A stretch of DNA of 64,000 nucleotides. Origin: Durusdinium trenchii. Its lineage: Eukaryota > Sar > Dinophyceae > Suessiales > Symbiodiniaceae. The stretch lies in the NCBI GenBank assembly GCA_963970005.1, contig CAXAMN010023361.1:67576-131575 (forward strand), given 5' to 3'. The translations under genes and the position numbers were made by a program. The notes under the pieces were generated by a model that saw only the letters and a program-made list of their open reading frames with translations, was not told where the DNA came from and made no database searches. Below, piece after piece: positions 38,085 through 50,317 of the stretch (position 1 is the first letter of the stretch; each line of letters begins with the position of its first letter).

Positions 38085-38250
38085 CTAAGGGTGTCTATTG
38101 GGCTCGTTTTAGACACCCTATTTTAAGGAGGCCATGGTATAACATATATGGTATACCAGGACCCCCCGAGGGGTGTCTATTGATAGCCCCTTAGCAGTTA
38201 AGGGGTGTCCATTAACAACCCCTTGGGGGTGCTGGTATTTGTATAGATAT
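38085..38250. repeat. Cluster of short hairpins with GGGGTGTCTATT
   Basis: Three consecutive small palindromes share the motif GGGGTGTCYATT followed by its complement (GGGTGTCTA…TAGACACCC, then GGGGTGTCTATTGATAGCCCC and a sister copy). Outer arms TATACCAGGACCCCCC and GGGGGTGCTGGTAT are also near inverted repeats. It is probably a nested foldback element. Confidence 0.55.
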
Positions 38251-40497
38251 ATCTGGTCAGCGGTCTATTCACCACTTGGGTGTATTCCTCACCTGATCTG
38301 CCATAGGGTCAAGTGAACGGAGTCTCCATGGCTCTCCCAAGTCATCTGTCAACGCCCTTTGGGCGCGGAGATGGGGTTTGGTATGGTTTGGTGCCGAAGG
38401 GGCCCTGGACGTGTGAGCCAAGTCAAGATGCCTCTCTTACTTCCTCCCCGCCTCCCTAGCTGGTACCTCCATCCACCCATCCCGCTTGTAAAGAACCTCG
38501 ACTGGGGCGTCCCAACTTCCGGCGCCCCGCCACCAGCGTCACGAAGAACAGGATCGCCGTCTGGTGCACATCGTGGCACCGTGGCGGATAGGCGGGCGAC
38601 GCGACGTAGGGAGTGTCTATAGGTGGGTTTGAGACCAATGTGATCATGGGCACTCCAAGAATCATCAACATAGAGCTCCTGTGGCATCCTTTTGTTGCTT
38701 ACAAAGGACAATTCTTTTGATAGGCCGTTTTGGTCGCACTCGAGGAGCACTCGAGGGACAGTACAGTACTGTCGTTACAGCATAGTTACACTACATGAAG
38801 CATGCATGTTGTGTTCAGTTTCTAATGTTTCAATATGTTTCAATCATACTTCTTTGTCAGCTCGCTACATCAAAAGCAACGTGATGGCTTTCTATCCCAA
38901 GGAGCCCGGAGGGGCCACAATGGCGTTTGGGATGTTGGATGCAGAAGATGAGACCCGAGAGGAATGGCCACGACCTCTGAAAGTGGTGGATGTTGGCAGG
39001 GGTGTGTGCTGTATATTAAATGTCGTGATACATCGCGATATATCAGCATTCTCTTGACTGAAAGCCAGCCCCATGTAGAACACCATCTGCATTCCATAGC
39101 ATCTCCTTCTTCACAGCCCCTCAGAAAGTAGATGGAAACCCAGTAGGTTGGTCTCTTCATGTTGAGACATATCTTAGTCTCCTCCCTACATTAGAATAGT
39201 CCACAAACGCTGACTCTGAGGATCTCTGAGGTTTGGTGTTTGGGGATATTTGGGCTTAAGTCCCACTACCTTCCGAGAATGTTGTGTGATCCATGAAGCT
39301 CTCCAAATGTAGCAAAAGTCTCTGAGGGTACTTCCTTTGGGAGGGAAAATCAATCAGCCTAAACACGTTCAGGATTTGGCCCCCTTCACTCCCCTCCATC
39401 CCCCTCGAGCATTCTGGCTGTATTCACACAGTCCAAGCTGTTGTAGACATAGGGTGCGTGCACCACGTTGTACCTTGGATTGGTGAGTTTCAGTCTCAGG
39501 CACAAGCGGTCAAAAAGCACCTTTCATAACCCCCTGACATCACTTCTGCAACAGACCTGTTGGAATGTCCTGGGCTGGATTTTAAATTATGCGGCTTACA
39601 CAAAATGCTGCTCCCACATACCTCCTAAACAATAAAACCATGTTTCATAATGTTTCCATCTAGCGTGTGGTACAAAGAGTCCAACATAGGCCAACTGTCA
39701 GATCAAGTTCTGTGAGTCAAACAATGTCAAACATCTACCCCCTTCACTGCAGAGAGAGTTCTCAGAGTTCTCCATCCGTCGGCAAACACGAAATCAAACA
39801 GCGCCAGGCGCCAGGGTGCCAATAGGATGCAAGGACATATGCGAGGATGAGAATCTGCCGACGCTGCGCAGCGGTCAGACCAACCCGTTTGGGATCGATG
39901 AATACAAATCCCTTGACCATTTACCTACAGAACGTGACCTACAGTAGTGTGGTGTTTTTGTCAATGTAGGTATACTATTGTGTTTTCCATACATGGAGTG
40001 TCTGAGAATGGTTCACAAAAGAACTTTAATATAATTCAATATATATATATATACATACATACATATATATATATATTTATATTATTTTATATTCATGTGA
40101 TCGCTCAAAAGACTTTTGGCGAATGGCTGCGAAGTTCTCCTTCAAGAAATGTGACTTGACTTCCTGGTCCCACATTTCCACCAGCCCATACTACAGTCGG
40201 TGGCGTTCCAGCGGAATCCCTCCACAAAGGGGCTGAACCTGGTGTACGAGCAAAGAACCCAAAGCGACTTGGAAAAGTGGTCAAAAGCAACCCATGAGGG
40301 ACATTCTTTGGTACTCCAGTAGAAGACATATTTAATTATGTCGCCAGATTCCGTATACGCTCTTATTGCTATCTATCTTTTTCTTGCTACAGTACAATGA
40401 ATGAATGTGAACCACGAAGCAACATCAACAAGAAAATTCGTTTGTGCATCTTAAGACCCTCCCACAACATGCTCTTCACCGTTATCTCTTGCGATAC

Positions 40498-40660
40498 TCA
40501 GTAAATAGGAGGCCGATGTCCCCCCGCGACCCTTCTGGCCAAAGCGAACACGTCTCCGTCAAACATCCGGCCCAGTTCAGGAACATCATCCTCAGCGCAG
40601 GGATCAACCTCACGGTTACGGCGGTGACGGCGGCGGTTGCCAGGGTGGGTGAGGGGTGGG
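40498..40660 (-). CDS. Possible exon, unrecognised
   Basis: One minus-strand frame reads EVDPCAEDDVPELGRMFD followed by GDVFALARRVAGGHRPP and a stop. Its composition is that of a soluble protein. Other frames on both strands are also open here, so the choice rests on composition alone. No family is recognised and no splice partners were found. Confidence 0.25.
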
Positions 40661-43600
40661 AAAGGTCAATTGAGTCAATGAAGCCCAAAAGATTGATCAG
40701 AACTGAGTCCTACACACTTGGTTCTATATAACCATTCTATACCCTGACCTTCCGAGAGGTGTCCAACAGAGATCCACATTCTGTGAAAACAATAACATAT
40801 ATACCAAACATGGAGTGTCTGGGGATTACTTTGAGTTTCACCCTGGGACCACCGGTGGGTTTTGCAGCACACGGTGACGGGCTTTTGTAGTTCCTATCGT
40901 TCACCTATCTTCTACCCGATAGGCGGAGTCGACTTTTCCTAAGAGCGCTGTAGCTCTGGGCTTGTCGGAATAGTACTATTTTGGATGATATTCTTTGCGT
41001 ATTGAACGCTGCATTTAGAACTAACAGTATCCCAACATGTCAAGCTGACAACACCATCAGCACCCTTCCTTTGATTTGTGGGCAATCTCTGCCCTCAACG
41101 TCCCGCGCCTTTCTTCTCAGAGTCAAGCAATTGGGATAACATATGTGTACTCAAAAGTGCCAGTGTGTTCGTCAAACACTGTTTGTTTCATCAGAATGGG
41201 TTTCAACAATCTGGGACATCTAGTGAGTAGGACACCCTTACCTAGTCAATCTTGTCGCACATCTGGGTCATCGCATCCAAGGCTGGTGAAATCATCTCAA
41301 CCCCACATATTGCCTGTGTTGTGAGGTGCTTGCCACTCTATTATGGCATCCATCTCGGATATTGTAAGGTCTTCAAACTCTCCGAACCAAGGCATGTCAA
41401 GCATAGGAAAACATTTCGTCCTCAGAATACCTGATCGGCTTCACATTAGAGTCACGCAAAGCATGAAGCGTCCCGTCCCTTTGCCAAAGCCATACTTTCT
41501 TGCTGCAAACTTCCTCATTTCCAAGCCTTCACTGTTCAATCACGAGCTCGTGAATTTTGGTCTTTCCCATCTAGTTTAAACAGTTGCGCCGGCGCTCTTT
41601 TGTGAAGCCTTGGATATTGATATTTTTGTCGCTGCTCTGTGGTCATTTTAGGGTATACCGGTATACCTACAGTTGCCTGCTGCTCAGATCGATTTCTCAA
41701 TTGGCGGTTTTTCACATGGAAAGCACACTGGCTTGGATCAAGCAACCTCACTGGCTTGGCACATCCATACAATATACCATGATCATATATATATAATTAT
41801 ATATATATATAATAATACATATCGGATACGAATGACGTGCTTGTTTTTAAATCAGATTTGCCTATTTACTAGACCGGTGCATTGGGGGCGCGGCCTGAAA
41901 AATGGAGCGTCCTGCCTGGAGGAGAGCAGCAGGGTGGCCATGACAATGTGCACCGAGGTCTGCCCTTGCAAGCTGCAGTCCTGCAGGCCCAAAACACTCC
42001 AAGGGACTGGAAGTTTTACATTGATCCCTCTTCAGCCCAAGGTAGCTCAATCTTCCCATGGAATGTGTGGGAGGGCTCTCAGATCCAAGCTGCCCGGCCC
42101 CAACCACCTGCACGCCGGACAATGGCAGCCCCGAGGTGAATCGCTACTGTTCAATGTTGCCAACACGTGTCGTGCAACCCGAGACGTATCGAGAAGATCT
42201 TCTGCAGAGAAAGAAAGAGGTTAATAATACAGCAGAAATGTTGAAAGGACACATATTGATTCTGAGGAAGTGCATATTTTTGGCTCTATGAGAGGTATCC
42301 TACGGGGTCTCCCTCAATTTACTGCTGCTTTTCATGAAAACGGGTGGAAGGTTCATAAATGCAAAACTGATGTGCACCCGTCATCAAAATGGTAGCTTTG
42401 AGAAGGAACAACAGAAAACAAATAAAAATACATGCATTTCGGCTGGAAATGACTCAGGTTTCAAGCTATCCCAATACAATTGCTACTAGCAAAGGACTAA
42501 GTTGTCCAGTCTATGCTCATCCAGAAGCATCGGAAATCTCCATCCTCTGCTCAATGTTGGCCCGGCCCTTCCTCAAAACCCAATGATGCACAAGAACCAA
42601 GCGAGAGGTTCTGGATTGCCAATTGCTTTTCAACATGTTTTTGTTGAGAGGTGTTCTGTACAAGGGGCGATTGTACAGCAGCCAATGATTCAACCCTTCG
42701 CCGGGGTCAGCTTGGGCCATTGGGTGTCCGCCAATGATTGCCTTCACTTCGGTCACGTTTGCACCCAATTTCTCGCCCCGAAGTCCAAGCACATTCGAAC
42801 CGAAACTAGTCTGAACTTTCACCTAGATCCCGCAAGCATTTTGAACTGTGGGACCATCAGTTCACAGAGGTCGGTCCAACTGCTCCGTCGTCCCGCCGCA
42901 GTTCTTCGGTCCATGTTGAAGGTGGCCAAAAGCAAGCGCTGATGCCTCAAAAACCAACCCATTGAGCCGGCGGGATAGAAATGGATAGAACTATTCTTCC
43001 ATATTGATTGTTGGTACCTGAACTACATTGAGGTGATGAGGTGGCATGTTTTTCAGTTGTCACTGTAAATGTCAGTACCATGAGATAAACCCTGAACAAA
43101 CGAACATGTTTTCCGTGGATGTCTCTGTAACACCCCGTGGCAGCCGGGCATGGGCCAGCGAGCAAAAACAGGGATCATCTCAGCATCTCTCAACAGACCA
43201 TCCGAAGTGGTGCACAGGTCACCTGTTCGTTAGGTTGAAATGTTCCCGCCCAAAAAAACATCAAGCGTCTGTAGCAGTAAGCAGAACAACAGGCATGATT
43301 CATACATATTATAGTGACGGACTGAAACTTAGAATGCCTCGAAAATCCTCACATCTTTCCAGGAAGGCTTGGAATGCCTACGTGAGAACAATAACGGGGG
43401 GTAGACTTAGAATGGGTCAAAAGTGTCACCGGCAAACTGTCAACATTCAGGCCTTTTTCTCTTCATTTACGGCAAGTCGTCTTTTTGGAAGGTTGTTTTC
43501 CACCATTGATTGGATGGAGGGGAACAATTTGGAATCTCAAGACTGTGCGCACTTTAGAATGCCCTGTGCCAGACAAAGATATAATATATATATATACTAT

Positions 43601-44228
43601 ATACTATGTATCCAGGAGACTCATGTCATGGCAAGAGAACATTCTAATTGTACCGTTTTCCTGGCCACACATAGAGTGCACATGTGATTTATATATTTTC
43701 CCTTTAGTCGCATTCAAACGGCCTCCTGTTCCTTCTATTCCGGTCGTTTTGCGTTGTTGTGTTCTCTTTTTCCTTCCATTTCTCAATGTCTTGAGCGTTC
43801 TGTTTTTCCCCTCCAGTCCCTTGCTACGTCTTTGTTGCTTCTCCTCCTGCCAAGCATAGTGACTATAGTGTCAATGAGGTTTATGAATGGGGAGGGTAGC
43901 AGAAAAGGCATCAGATAGCAAGGCAATGGAGGAGAGGCCACCTGGTGCGGAAATCGGCAAACATTCGTCAGCTGCCTACTGAAATTTGGACAGTTCAAAC
44001 ATGCGCCAGCCTCCTTTCCCTTTTAGTCCGGTCATTTTTTGCGTTGCTGTGTTTCTCCCTTTCCTTCCCATTTTGATGTCTTTGGCGTCTATCTTTTTCC
44101 CCGTTTTTCCCGCCAGTCCCTTGCTATGTATTTTTTTGCTTCTCTTGCCATGAGCCTCCTTGACATCATTTTTTTTTGTCTGGCACGGGGCATTCTCAGT
44201 GTGCACATTTCTACTTTTTTTGCCCTGT

Positions 44229-45370
44229 CTCTCCGGAAAGCTCCCGGGCAAGGGCTCTGCTTCAGATTCCAGATTGTTCCCCTCCATCCCAGTGTGCGAG
44301 TGTTGCTTTCCAGTTCCCTTCCATTCTTTCTTTCCTTTGGTTCCTTTTCCTGCCCCGCCCTTTGCGACGTTCCTCTCTGTCTTTCCCTTTGCCTTTCCTC
44401 CATTGCCTGGCTATCCGATGCCTTTTCTGCTAGCCTTCCCGTTCACAAACCTCATTGACACTACGCTTGGCAGGAGGCATTCTAACTATACCGTTTTCCT
44501 TGCCATTTCCCACGATAAAATTCGTGGAGATAGTGTACACATGTTATTCACATATAAATGCAGTATTATATGTTACATATATCCTCTCTCTCTAGTCGCA
44601 TTCACACGGCCTCCTTTCCCTTCTATTCCGGTCGCTTTGCGTTACTGCGTTTCTCTCTTCCCTTCCCTTTTTGATGTCTTTAGCATTCTGTTTTTTCCCT
44701 CCAGTCCCTTGATATGTTGTTTGTTTCTCTTCTCTTGCCATGACTCTCCTTGGTACATATAATCGTCCCCCTCCATTCCAGTGTGTGCATGATTGTGTAT
44801 GTTGCTTTCCAGCTCCCTTCCATTCTTTTCCTTTCCTTTGACTTCNNNNNNNNNNATATATATATATATCTGTGTGTGTTGTTTGCCCGGCACGGGGCAT
44901 TCTAAGTGCGCACAGTTCCTTGCTATGTTCTTTGTCCTGTCTCTCCGGAAAGCTCCCGGGCAAGGGCTCTGCATGAGATTCCAAATTGTTCCCCTGCATC
45001 CCAGTGTGCGCATGTTGCTTTCCAGCTCCCTTCCATTCTTTTCCTTTCCTTTGACTTCTTTTTCCTGCCCTGCCCTTTGCGATGTTCTTTCCTGTCTTTG
45101 CCTTTCCTCCATTGCCTTGCTATCTGATGCCTTTTCTGCTACCCTTCCCGTTCACAAACCTCATTGACACTACGCTGGGCAGGAGGCATTCTAACTATAC
45201 CGTTTTCCTGGCCATTTCCCACGAGACAACTCGTGGAGATAGTGTACACATGATATTTACATATATGATTGATTTTTCTCTCTAGTCGCATTCAAACGGC
45301 CTCCTTTCCCTTCTATTCCGGTCGTTTTGCGTTACTGTGTTTTTCTCTTTCCTTCCCTTTCAGATGTTTG
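44229..45370. repeat. About 709-bp tandem duplication inside the element
   Basis: TCATTGACACTACGC occurs at 44452 and again 709 bases later at 45161. CTCTCCGGAAAGCTCCCGGG recurs about 712 bases apart, a spacing that includes the N gap. Both copies continue through GCATTCTAACTATACCG and the TAGTCGCATTC…CGGCCTCC block. A partial inverted copy of the same material lies at about 43858-43945, so the interior was built by duplication and inversion. Confidence 0.8.
44846..44855. other. Assembly gap (10 N)
   Basis: Ten unknown bases separate GACTTC from an AT dinucleotide tract. The gap sits in the duplicated core, so the true length there is unknown. Confidence 0.99.
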
Positions 45371-46102
45371 TTGCGCCCTGTTCTCTGTCTGGACATGATT
45401 CAATAGAGAATGCCGCGCAATTTATATATGCAATTACATGTGTGTGTGTGTGTGTGGGTACAATAGTTTCATATATACAGCCAGCCTTTTGTTCAATCAT
45501 TTTGGACAGACTGTAAGATAGAGTTGCATGGCCAAACATTTTCCCTGCAGTTGAATGAGTGGCAATAGTGACCAAGGGGGCCAAAATCAAATCCATATTG
45601 CGTACCCCAAAGCCGCATTTTACTTGCAGTGTATCAATATGTACAATAATTGTAATTATATAAAAAACACTACTCAGGTTCGAATGCTATGTTCGTTAAA
45701 GATCGCCACAGATTTTAGTGCGGCATTCTAAGTGTGTGACTGATTGCGCGCTGTAAAGTGAACGTTTGAGAAAAATATTGGACCGAAAGAAAGAATGTGG
45801 CGTGGTTCGAACTCGTTTGACCTAGACGTGCTTCTAAGTGTACATCTTCTAGACGTTTTTCCTCACCTTTCTCCCTGGAAGCATGCCTTCGCATCTGCCT
45901 TCACAAGCTTTCGCGAAACATGTTTTTGCGCAAAGGGTGTCATTCTAAGCCTCATCACCTGCACACATATATACAAATATGCTGGAACTTTGGAAAATGG
46001 CATTCTAAGCCTAGGGGCCTTTCTCACGTAACATTCTAACAATGGAAAATAAAAAAAGATAGAAATCCTCACGATAGCATTCTAAGTTCCAGTCCGTCGC
46101 TA

Positions 46103-49100
46103 TAGATCATATTAGGGTTGAAACCGTTGCTGGAAAACCCCAAAATGCCCAAAGATTGATGTGATTCACTGAACAAGTAAGGCCCCAAATTGGCCAAGTG
46201 GACCGAAAAACACTGTTTCAAAGGCCTTCAGTGGATTTACTTCCTTATTGTGGGCGTCACTAGTTCCGCTACAGGATGAACCTGTGAAGCACTTGTCACT
46301 TGTCATTGCCGCCCGCTGGCAACACACACACACAAACACACACATCATTTGAATGATTCCTGAGGTCCAGTGAGGATGTGAAGGAGCCTTCTTGCGCCCT
46401 GCGAGAAAAAAAAACAAAGCATGGGCCCCCTTTGTTGTAAATAGGACATTGATGGGAATTCCAGTTCCAACTTTGGAAGAAGTGTTTCCATCCCAACGGC
46501 TCCCACCGAAAACCCCAACACCTTCCCACTCTGACCATTGCCTGTGGCATGAAGCCACGCACGCGCCAATGAGGCCCTTGCAGCTGTAGCCTCGATCTTG
46601 CAGAATAGGAGGAAACCGGGGACACCTCAAGGATGGATCGCGTTGATAGGGAGTCTTCGTGTGCATCTTTTGAAGTTAAGGTGATTACTGTCCCCTCTGT
46701 GTATGTCTGTGTCGCGATATTTCTTCCATGTCGTGACCCTCACGGATCCCTTCCAATAGCTGAACTAACTATAACATAGGCCAGCGGAGAACCAATTGCC
46801 CGGTTCTTGCTCTTGAAAACAACACAAGCTTGGTCTGCCCTCCACTGGTTTTATGTTCCATGAGCACCGACAGTTGGATTTCACATGATGATGGATCTGC
46901 TGCAACCCGTCTCCACACAAATGGTGCATGTTGCACAAGTAAGCCAAAGCGAGGTGTTCACTGTTGATGTTTTGACAAAGTTGAATAGTAAATACCTTGA
47001 CAGGAATCCAAAAAACACTCGTTCACAACATGTAAAGTTCCATACTCAAGAGTCCGGTCCTAGTCAACTAGTCTCCAGGTTCATCCTTTCAAAAAGTCTC
47101 TCCAGGTCTTGCTTCCCAAGAAAGGTTGTCCTCAAATTTTCTTGCAACTTAATTTGGTCTCTTCTAGTCGAAGGGAAGCTAGACTTGAGAGAGGAGGGGG
47201 TGAACGAAAGGTAGCAGGCAATCACAAGTATATAACCCTGGTAGAAGTCCATGACGGCGTGAACCGGCGCAGGGGGGATTTGATCCAGGGGGCCCTTCAC
47301 CCCCCCCCCCCGACGAACAGAATCAACTCTTAGAGGACCAAATTCAATGCACAATCCCAACTCCTGATTGTAATACATTTTTGCTAAAGCAAGGAGAACT
47401 CAGGTAGCTCAAGCTACCTTTCGTGACTAGGCACAACAAACCTCTAGCTCAAAGCCTTGCTCCCCCGGTTCTTAGTTCAATAAATCCTAAGTATGTACTT
47501 TTCCATGCAGGAAACACTCTTTATAGCACAAGTTAAAACATCACATATCCGAACGTTCACCCCAAAACCTGACATCTCCATGCGAACGCGACGGCTTCAC
47601 CGCTCCGTTCGAAGGGCCGACCGAAGGGCAGCTCTGGGCGCTCCAAGCTCCAGGGGCCGATGCCGTGGAGGAAGGCAAAAATGAACTGCGCGGGGGTTGG
47701 TCGTATCGACCGTCGTATCGACCGGGCCAGGGGCCCAGGGGTGTGGTTTCGGGGTCAGGGGTGTGGTTGAGATTGGTTGAGGCGCAGATTTGGAGAGCCG
47801 CAAGGAGTTGAGAGGGGCTGTTGGTTTTGTGTTCGAGAAGTCCAGTAAAACCTTCTGTTACGTGGAGTGCTTGGATTCACTTCACCTGTTCCTCCAGCAT
47901 ACTTATACAAACCAATAGCCAAAGAACAACTGAGGGTGTACGGTGGACTAATTGCGGGCCGCGGTATCAAATTAGGATCCCGTCAAGCCAAGTGTTCATT
48001 TTCAGGAATGTCTTCACAGCAATTGAAACACCTGGAAACTGGCAGAAACTGCATATACAAATCAAGAACACTTTCTTGATCAGAAACTGTATATACACAA
48101 CTGCAGTTGCAAACACTGTTTCAGCGAGTTTCAGGTCTCCCCATCTTAGGCCTATCTTGGCCCCTATTTCAGCCAAAGCTTAGGCTGCCGAGGTGTCAGC
48201 TTTTTCTTACACGGGAAGTCTTCGGTCTTCGACATGAAGACAGTGCATCGACCTGCGTCTTGCCTGGGCCTTTACAAGGGCCTCAAGTCATTGTTTACAC
48301 AAACGGCCAGGGATACATATATTTAGTGCTTAGCAAGGAATCAGGGAATGGATCCCAAGGTATCTATGGCAAGGGGTCATTTCCACTGTCATTTCCTTAT
48401 TCTCTACAACAAAATCTACAAAGCACAGGCAAGTATTGAAACAGCAAAACCATAGTAGGTGAGCACACAGGAACAAAAAAAACTATCCGGCAGACTGAAA
48501 GGGACACCAAATGGCCAAATGGGTAGTTGTTTGATGCATTTAACTAGCTTCGAAGGGTGGATGTTCAGCTTCCGTCTCTTGCCCTCCAGGTGGACACACC
48601 AACCATCGGCATCTATATATTATAGTAGCGGATTTTTCTCACCCCTACACCACTACAGTACCTTCGAAAAAGACCTCACAACCCAATCGCCCTCGGCTTC
48701 CTTTCTTCCCTTCAGGACCCGTTCCAGATCTTCAACCGTCTTCGAAGGCACCGCACCCAGGTGGAAATCAGCAAATAGTAGAGCTTCACCTCGACGGCAA
48801 ACCCTCGTTCGATCCAACCGTTTCGGGCCTCGGGGGGTCATTCAATCATCCAATTCAACGATTGCTCGAAAGCAAACACCACATGTTGCGACGCACTGCG
48901 ACGCATCCACAGGTCTCAACTGTCTCAACTACGTACTTCCCAGTGAAACGGGGGGAATCCAGTCGGAGATACCCAGCCGGGCCATCCCAAGCGCTGTCGA
49001 TCTGTCGTCCCACCCCGCAAGCGGACAAGGTGCCATGGGCCGCCGCAGGCACATCACAACACCGGAGGAAATCACCTCAGACACACGCAGATGGAAGCAG

Positions 49101-50317
49101 ACGCGCAGGTGACTGGCATATTTGCCTAAATTGGGGTGGTTGGAGGGGCAATGTAATGTTTACTTCTGAATGAAGAATTGCCCGTTAATCATCTATGTCT
49201 ATGCTTTCAAAAACAAAATATAAATGGCCCCAAAAATATACTATGTGTTTCTGGACCCTGATTTTCAGCTGCTTCCAAACCTTAATTCATCCAAGCTGAT
49301 TCTGAGCTTTTGACTGATTCCAACACTTGTTGTTTACTGTCAACCTGTTTGTTTCAATTTGGCTGCTACATTGTCCTTTTTTAGATTGTTTATTGCAAGC
49401 AGCCCAAACCTTCAATTACTCCAAACCTCAAATAATACTAAGCAAACCCTGGGTGGTTCTTTTGGTGGGTTCCTTTACAATTATCTTCATGTCCTTTCAT
49501 TTTCCCTTCATGTCCTTTTCTTTCCATTTCATGTTTCTTTCATTTCCTTTCCTGTCCTTTCATGTTCCTCACCTTTCTTTTCATGTCCGTTTCTTTCCTT
49601 TAATGTTTTGCTTATTTCAAATCCAAATCATTTTTTCTGGTATTTCTATGGATTTTACATTCTTTAGGTCCTGCACTTGAGATGAAAGGGGAGGAGGGGT
49701 TTTACTATTCAGAAGTCGACATTATATGTTAAATTGTCATATACATGGGTTGTCAGGAATTTAAGTTATATCTATATATTCGACAAATCTAACTCTGTCC
49801 TAGCCAACGCATTTACTACAATTTGTTGTTTTCTCTATACTTGTCCCGCTTCACACCGATTTGGGAAATGATTCGCACAAACAAACAGCCGTGTCATCAA
49901 AGAAAAAAGATGTGCTTTTGGAGTCACTGCTTCGGGAACTTTTATCGTTGATGTGCACAATTGGGTACAAACTAAAAAGCAACACCTGCCAGTGATGGGA
50001 TCTTTGCATGGGCAATCTTTGTATCTGTGAAGCAGCTGTGCTGCCTGTTTGTCTCTGAGATTCTCACAGGGTGGATGTGCTGCACCACAAACAATTGAAG
50101 GTGGTCCCTGCTTAGGAAGTCATAATGAAGTACTGTAATTGCCGGCACCGTCAAAAGGGTGGTTCGACCCCGTCACCATGTATTTTCCTACCACCCCCTG
50201 AACCCAGCGCTAGTGGACAATCAACCTGCGCATGTGCTTGGTATTTTTGGAACACACCAAGCATCCAAACCTATCACTCTCAATCGCCAAAACCTTCAAA
50301 GTGACACGTTGAGATCC
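46103..50317. other. Gene-poor interval
   Basis: No gene is firmly supportable. CA repeats lie at 46320-46345, and there is a C run at about 47300-47311. A pyrimidine-rich stretch at 49480-49620 repeats CATTTCCTTTC-like units. A coding-like minus-strand patch at 48653-48841 is listed separately. Confidence 0.4.
48653..48841 (-). CDS. Possible exon, unrecognised
   Basis: A minus-strand frame reads GEALLFADFHLGAVPSKTVE, then DLERVLKGRKEAEGDWVVRS and FSKVL before a stop. It looks like one amphipathic, soluble exon. The plus strand is also open through here (48459-49112) but is Ser/Arg-rich and less protein-like. No family is recognised and the splice boundaries are unknown. Confidence 0.3.
   Translation of the reverse strand: MTPRGPKRLDRTRVCRRGEALLFADFHLGAVPSKTVEDLERVLKGRKEAEGDWVVRSFSKVL

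Larger units (their letters stand above)
33771..43311. other. Long gene-poor interval
   Basis: Apart from the repeats listed separately and a weak exon candidate at 40498-40660, I see no gene. GC-richer patches at 36100-36400, 38350-38600 and 41880-42140 have open frames on both strands without family features. AT tracts lie at 34014-34026, 40040-40085 and 41786-41820. Confidence 0.4.
43312..46102. mobile_element. 2.8-kb element with 26-bp terminal inverted repeats
   Basis: The left end (43312-43337, TAGTGACGGACTGAAACTTA…) and right end (46077-46102) are reverse complements with two mismatches in 26 bases. A TA dinucleotide stands outside each end, which fits a TA target duplication but is too short to prove one. 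Inside, the terminal motif CATTCTAAG or its complement recurs at least a dozen times in both orientations (near 43328, 43404, 43552, 43641, 44190, 44479, 44897, 45187, 45723, 45935, 45999, 46031). The core also contains a tandem duplication of about 709 bp. No transposase-like protein is visible. The pyrimidine-rich interior has only compositionally biased frames. It is probably a non-autonomous DNA transposon with repeated subterminal sites. Confidence 0.75.

Noticed and set aside
40444-40731. 95-residue plus-strand frame
   Set aside because: It is antisense to a more protein-like minus-strand frame at 40498-40660, and neither has family support.
43700-45370. Signal-peptide-like or membrane-like frames in the pyrimidine-rich core
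   Set aside because: Pyrimidine-rich DNA automatically encodes Phe, Leu, Ser and Pro. The frames shift with each repeat copy.
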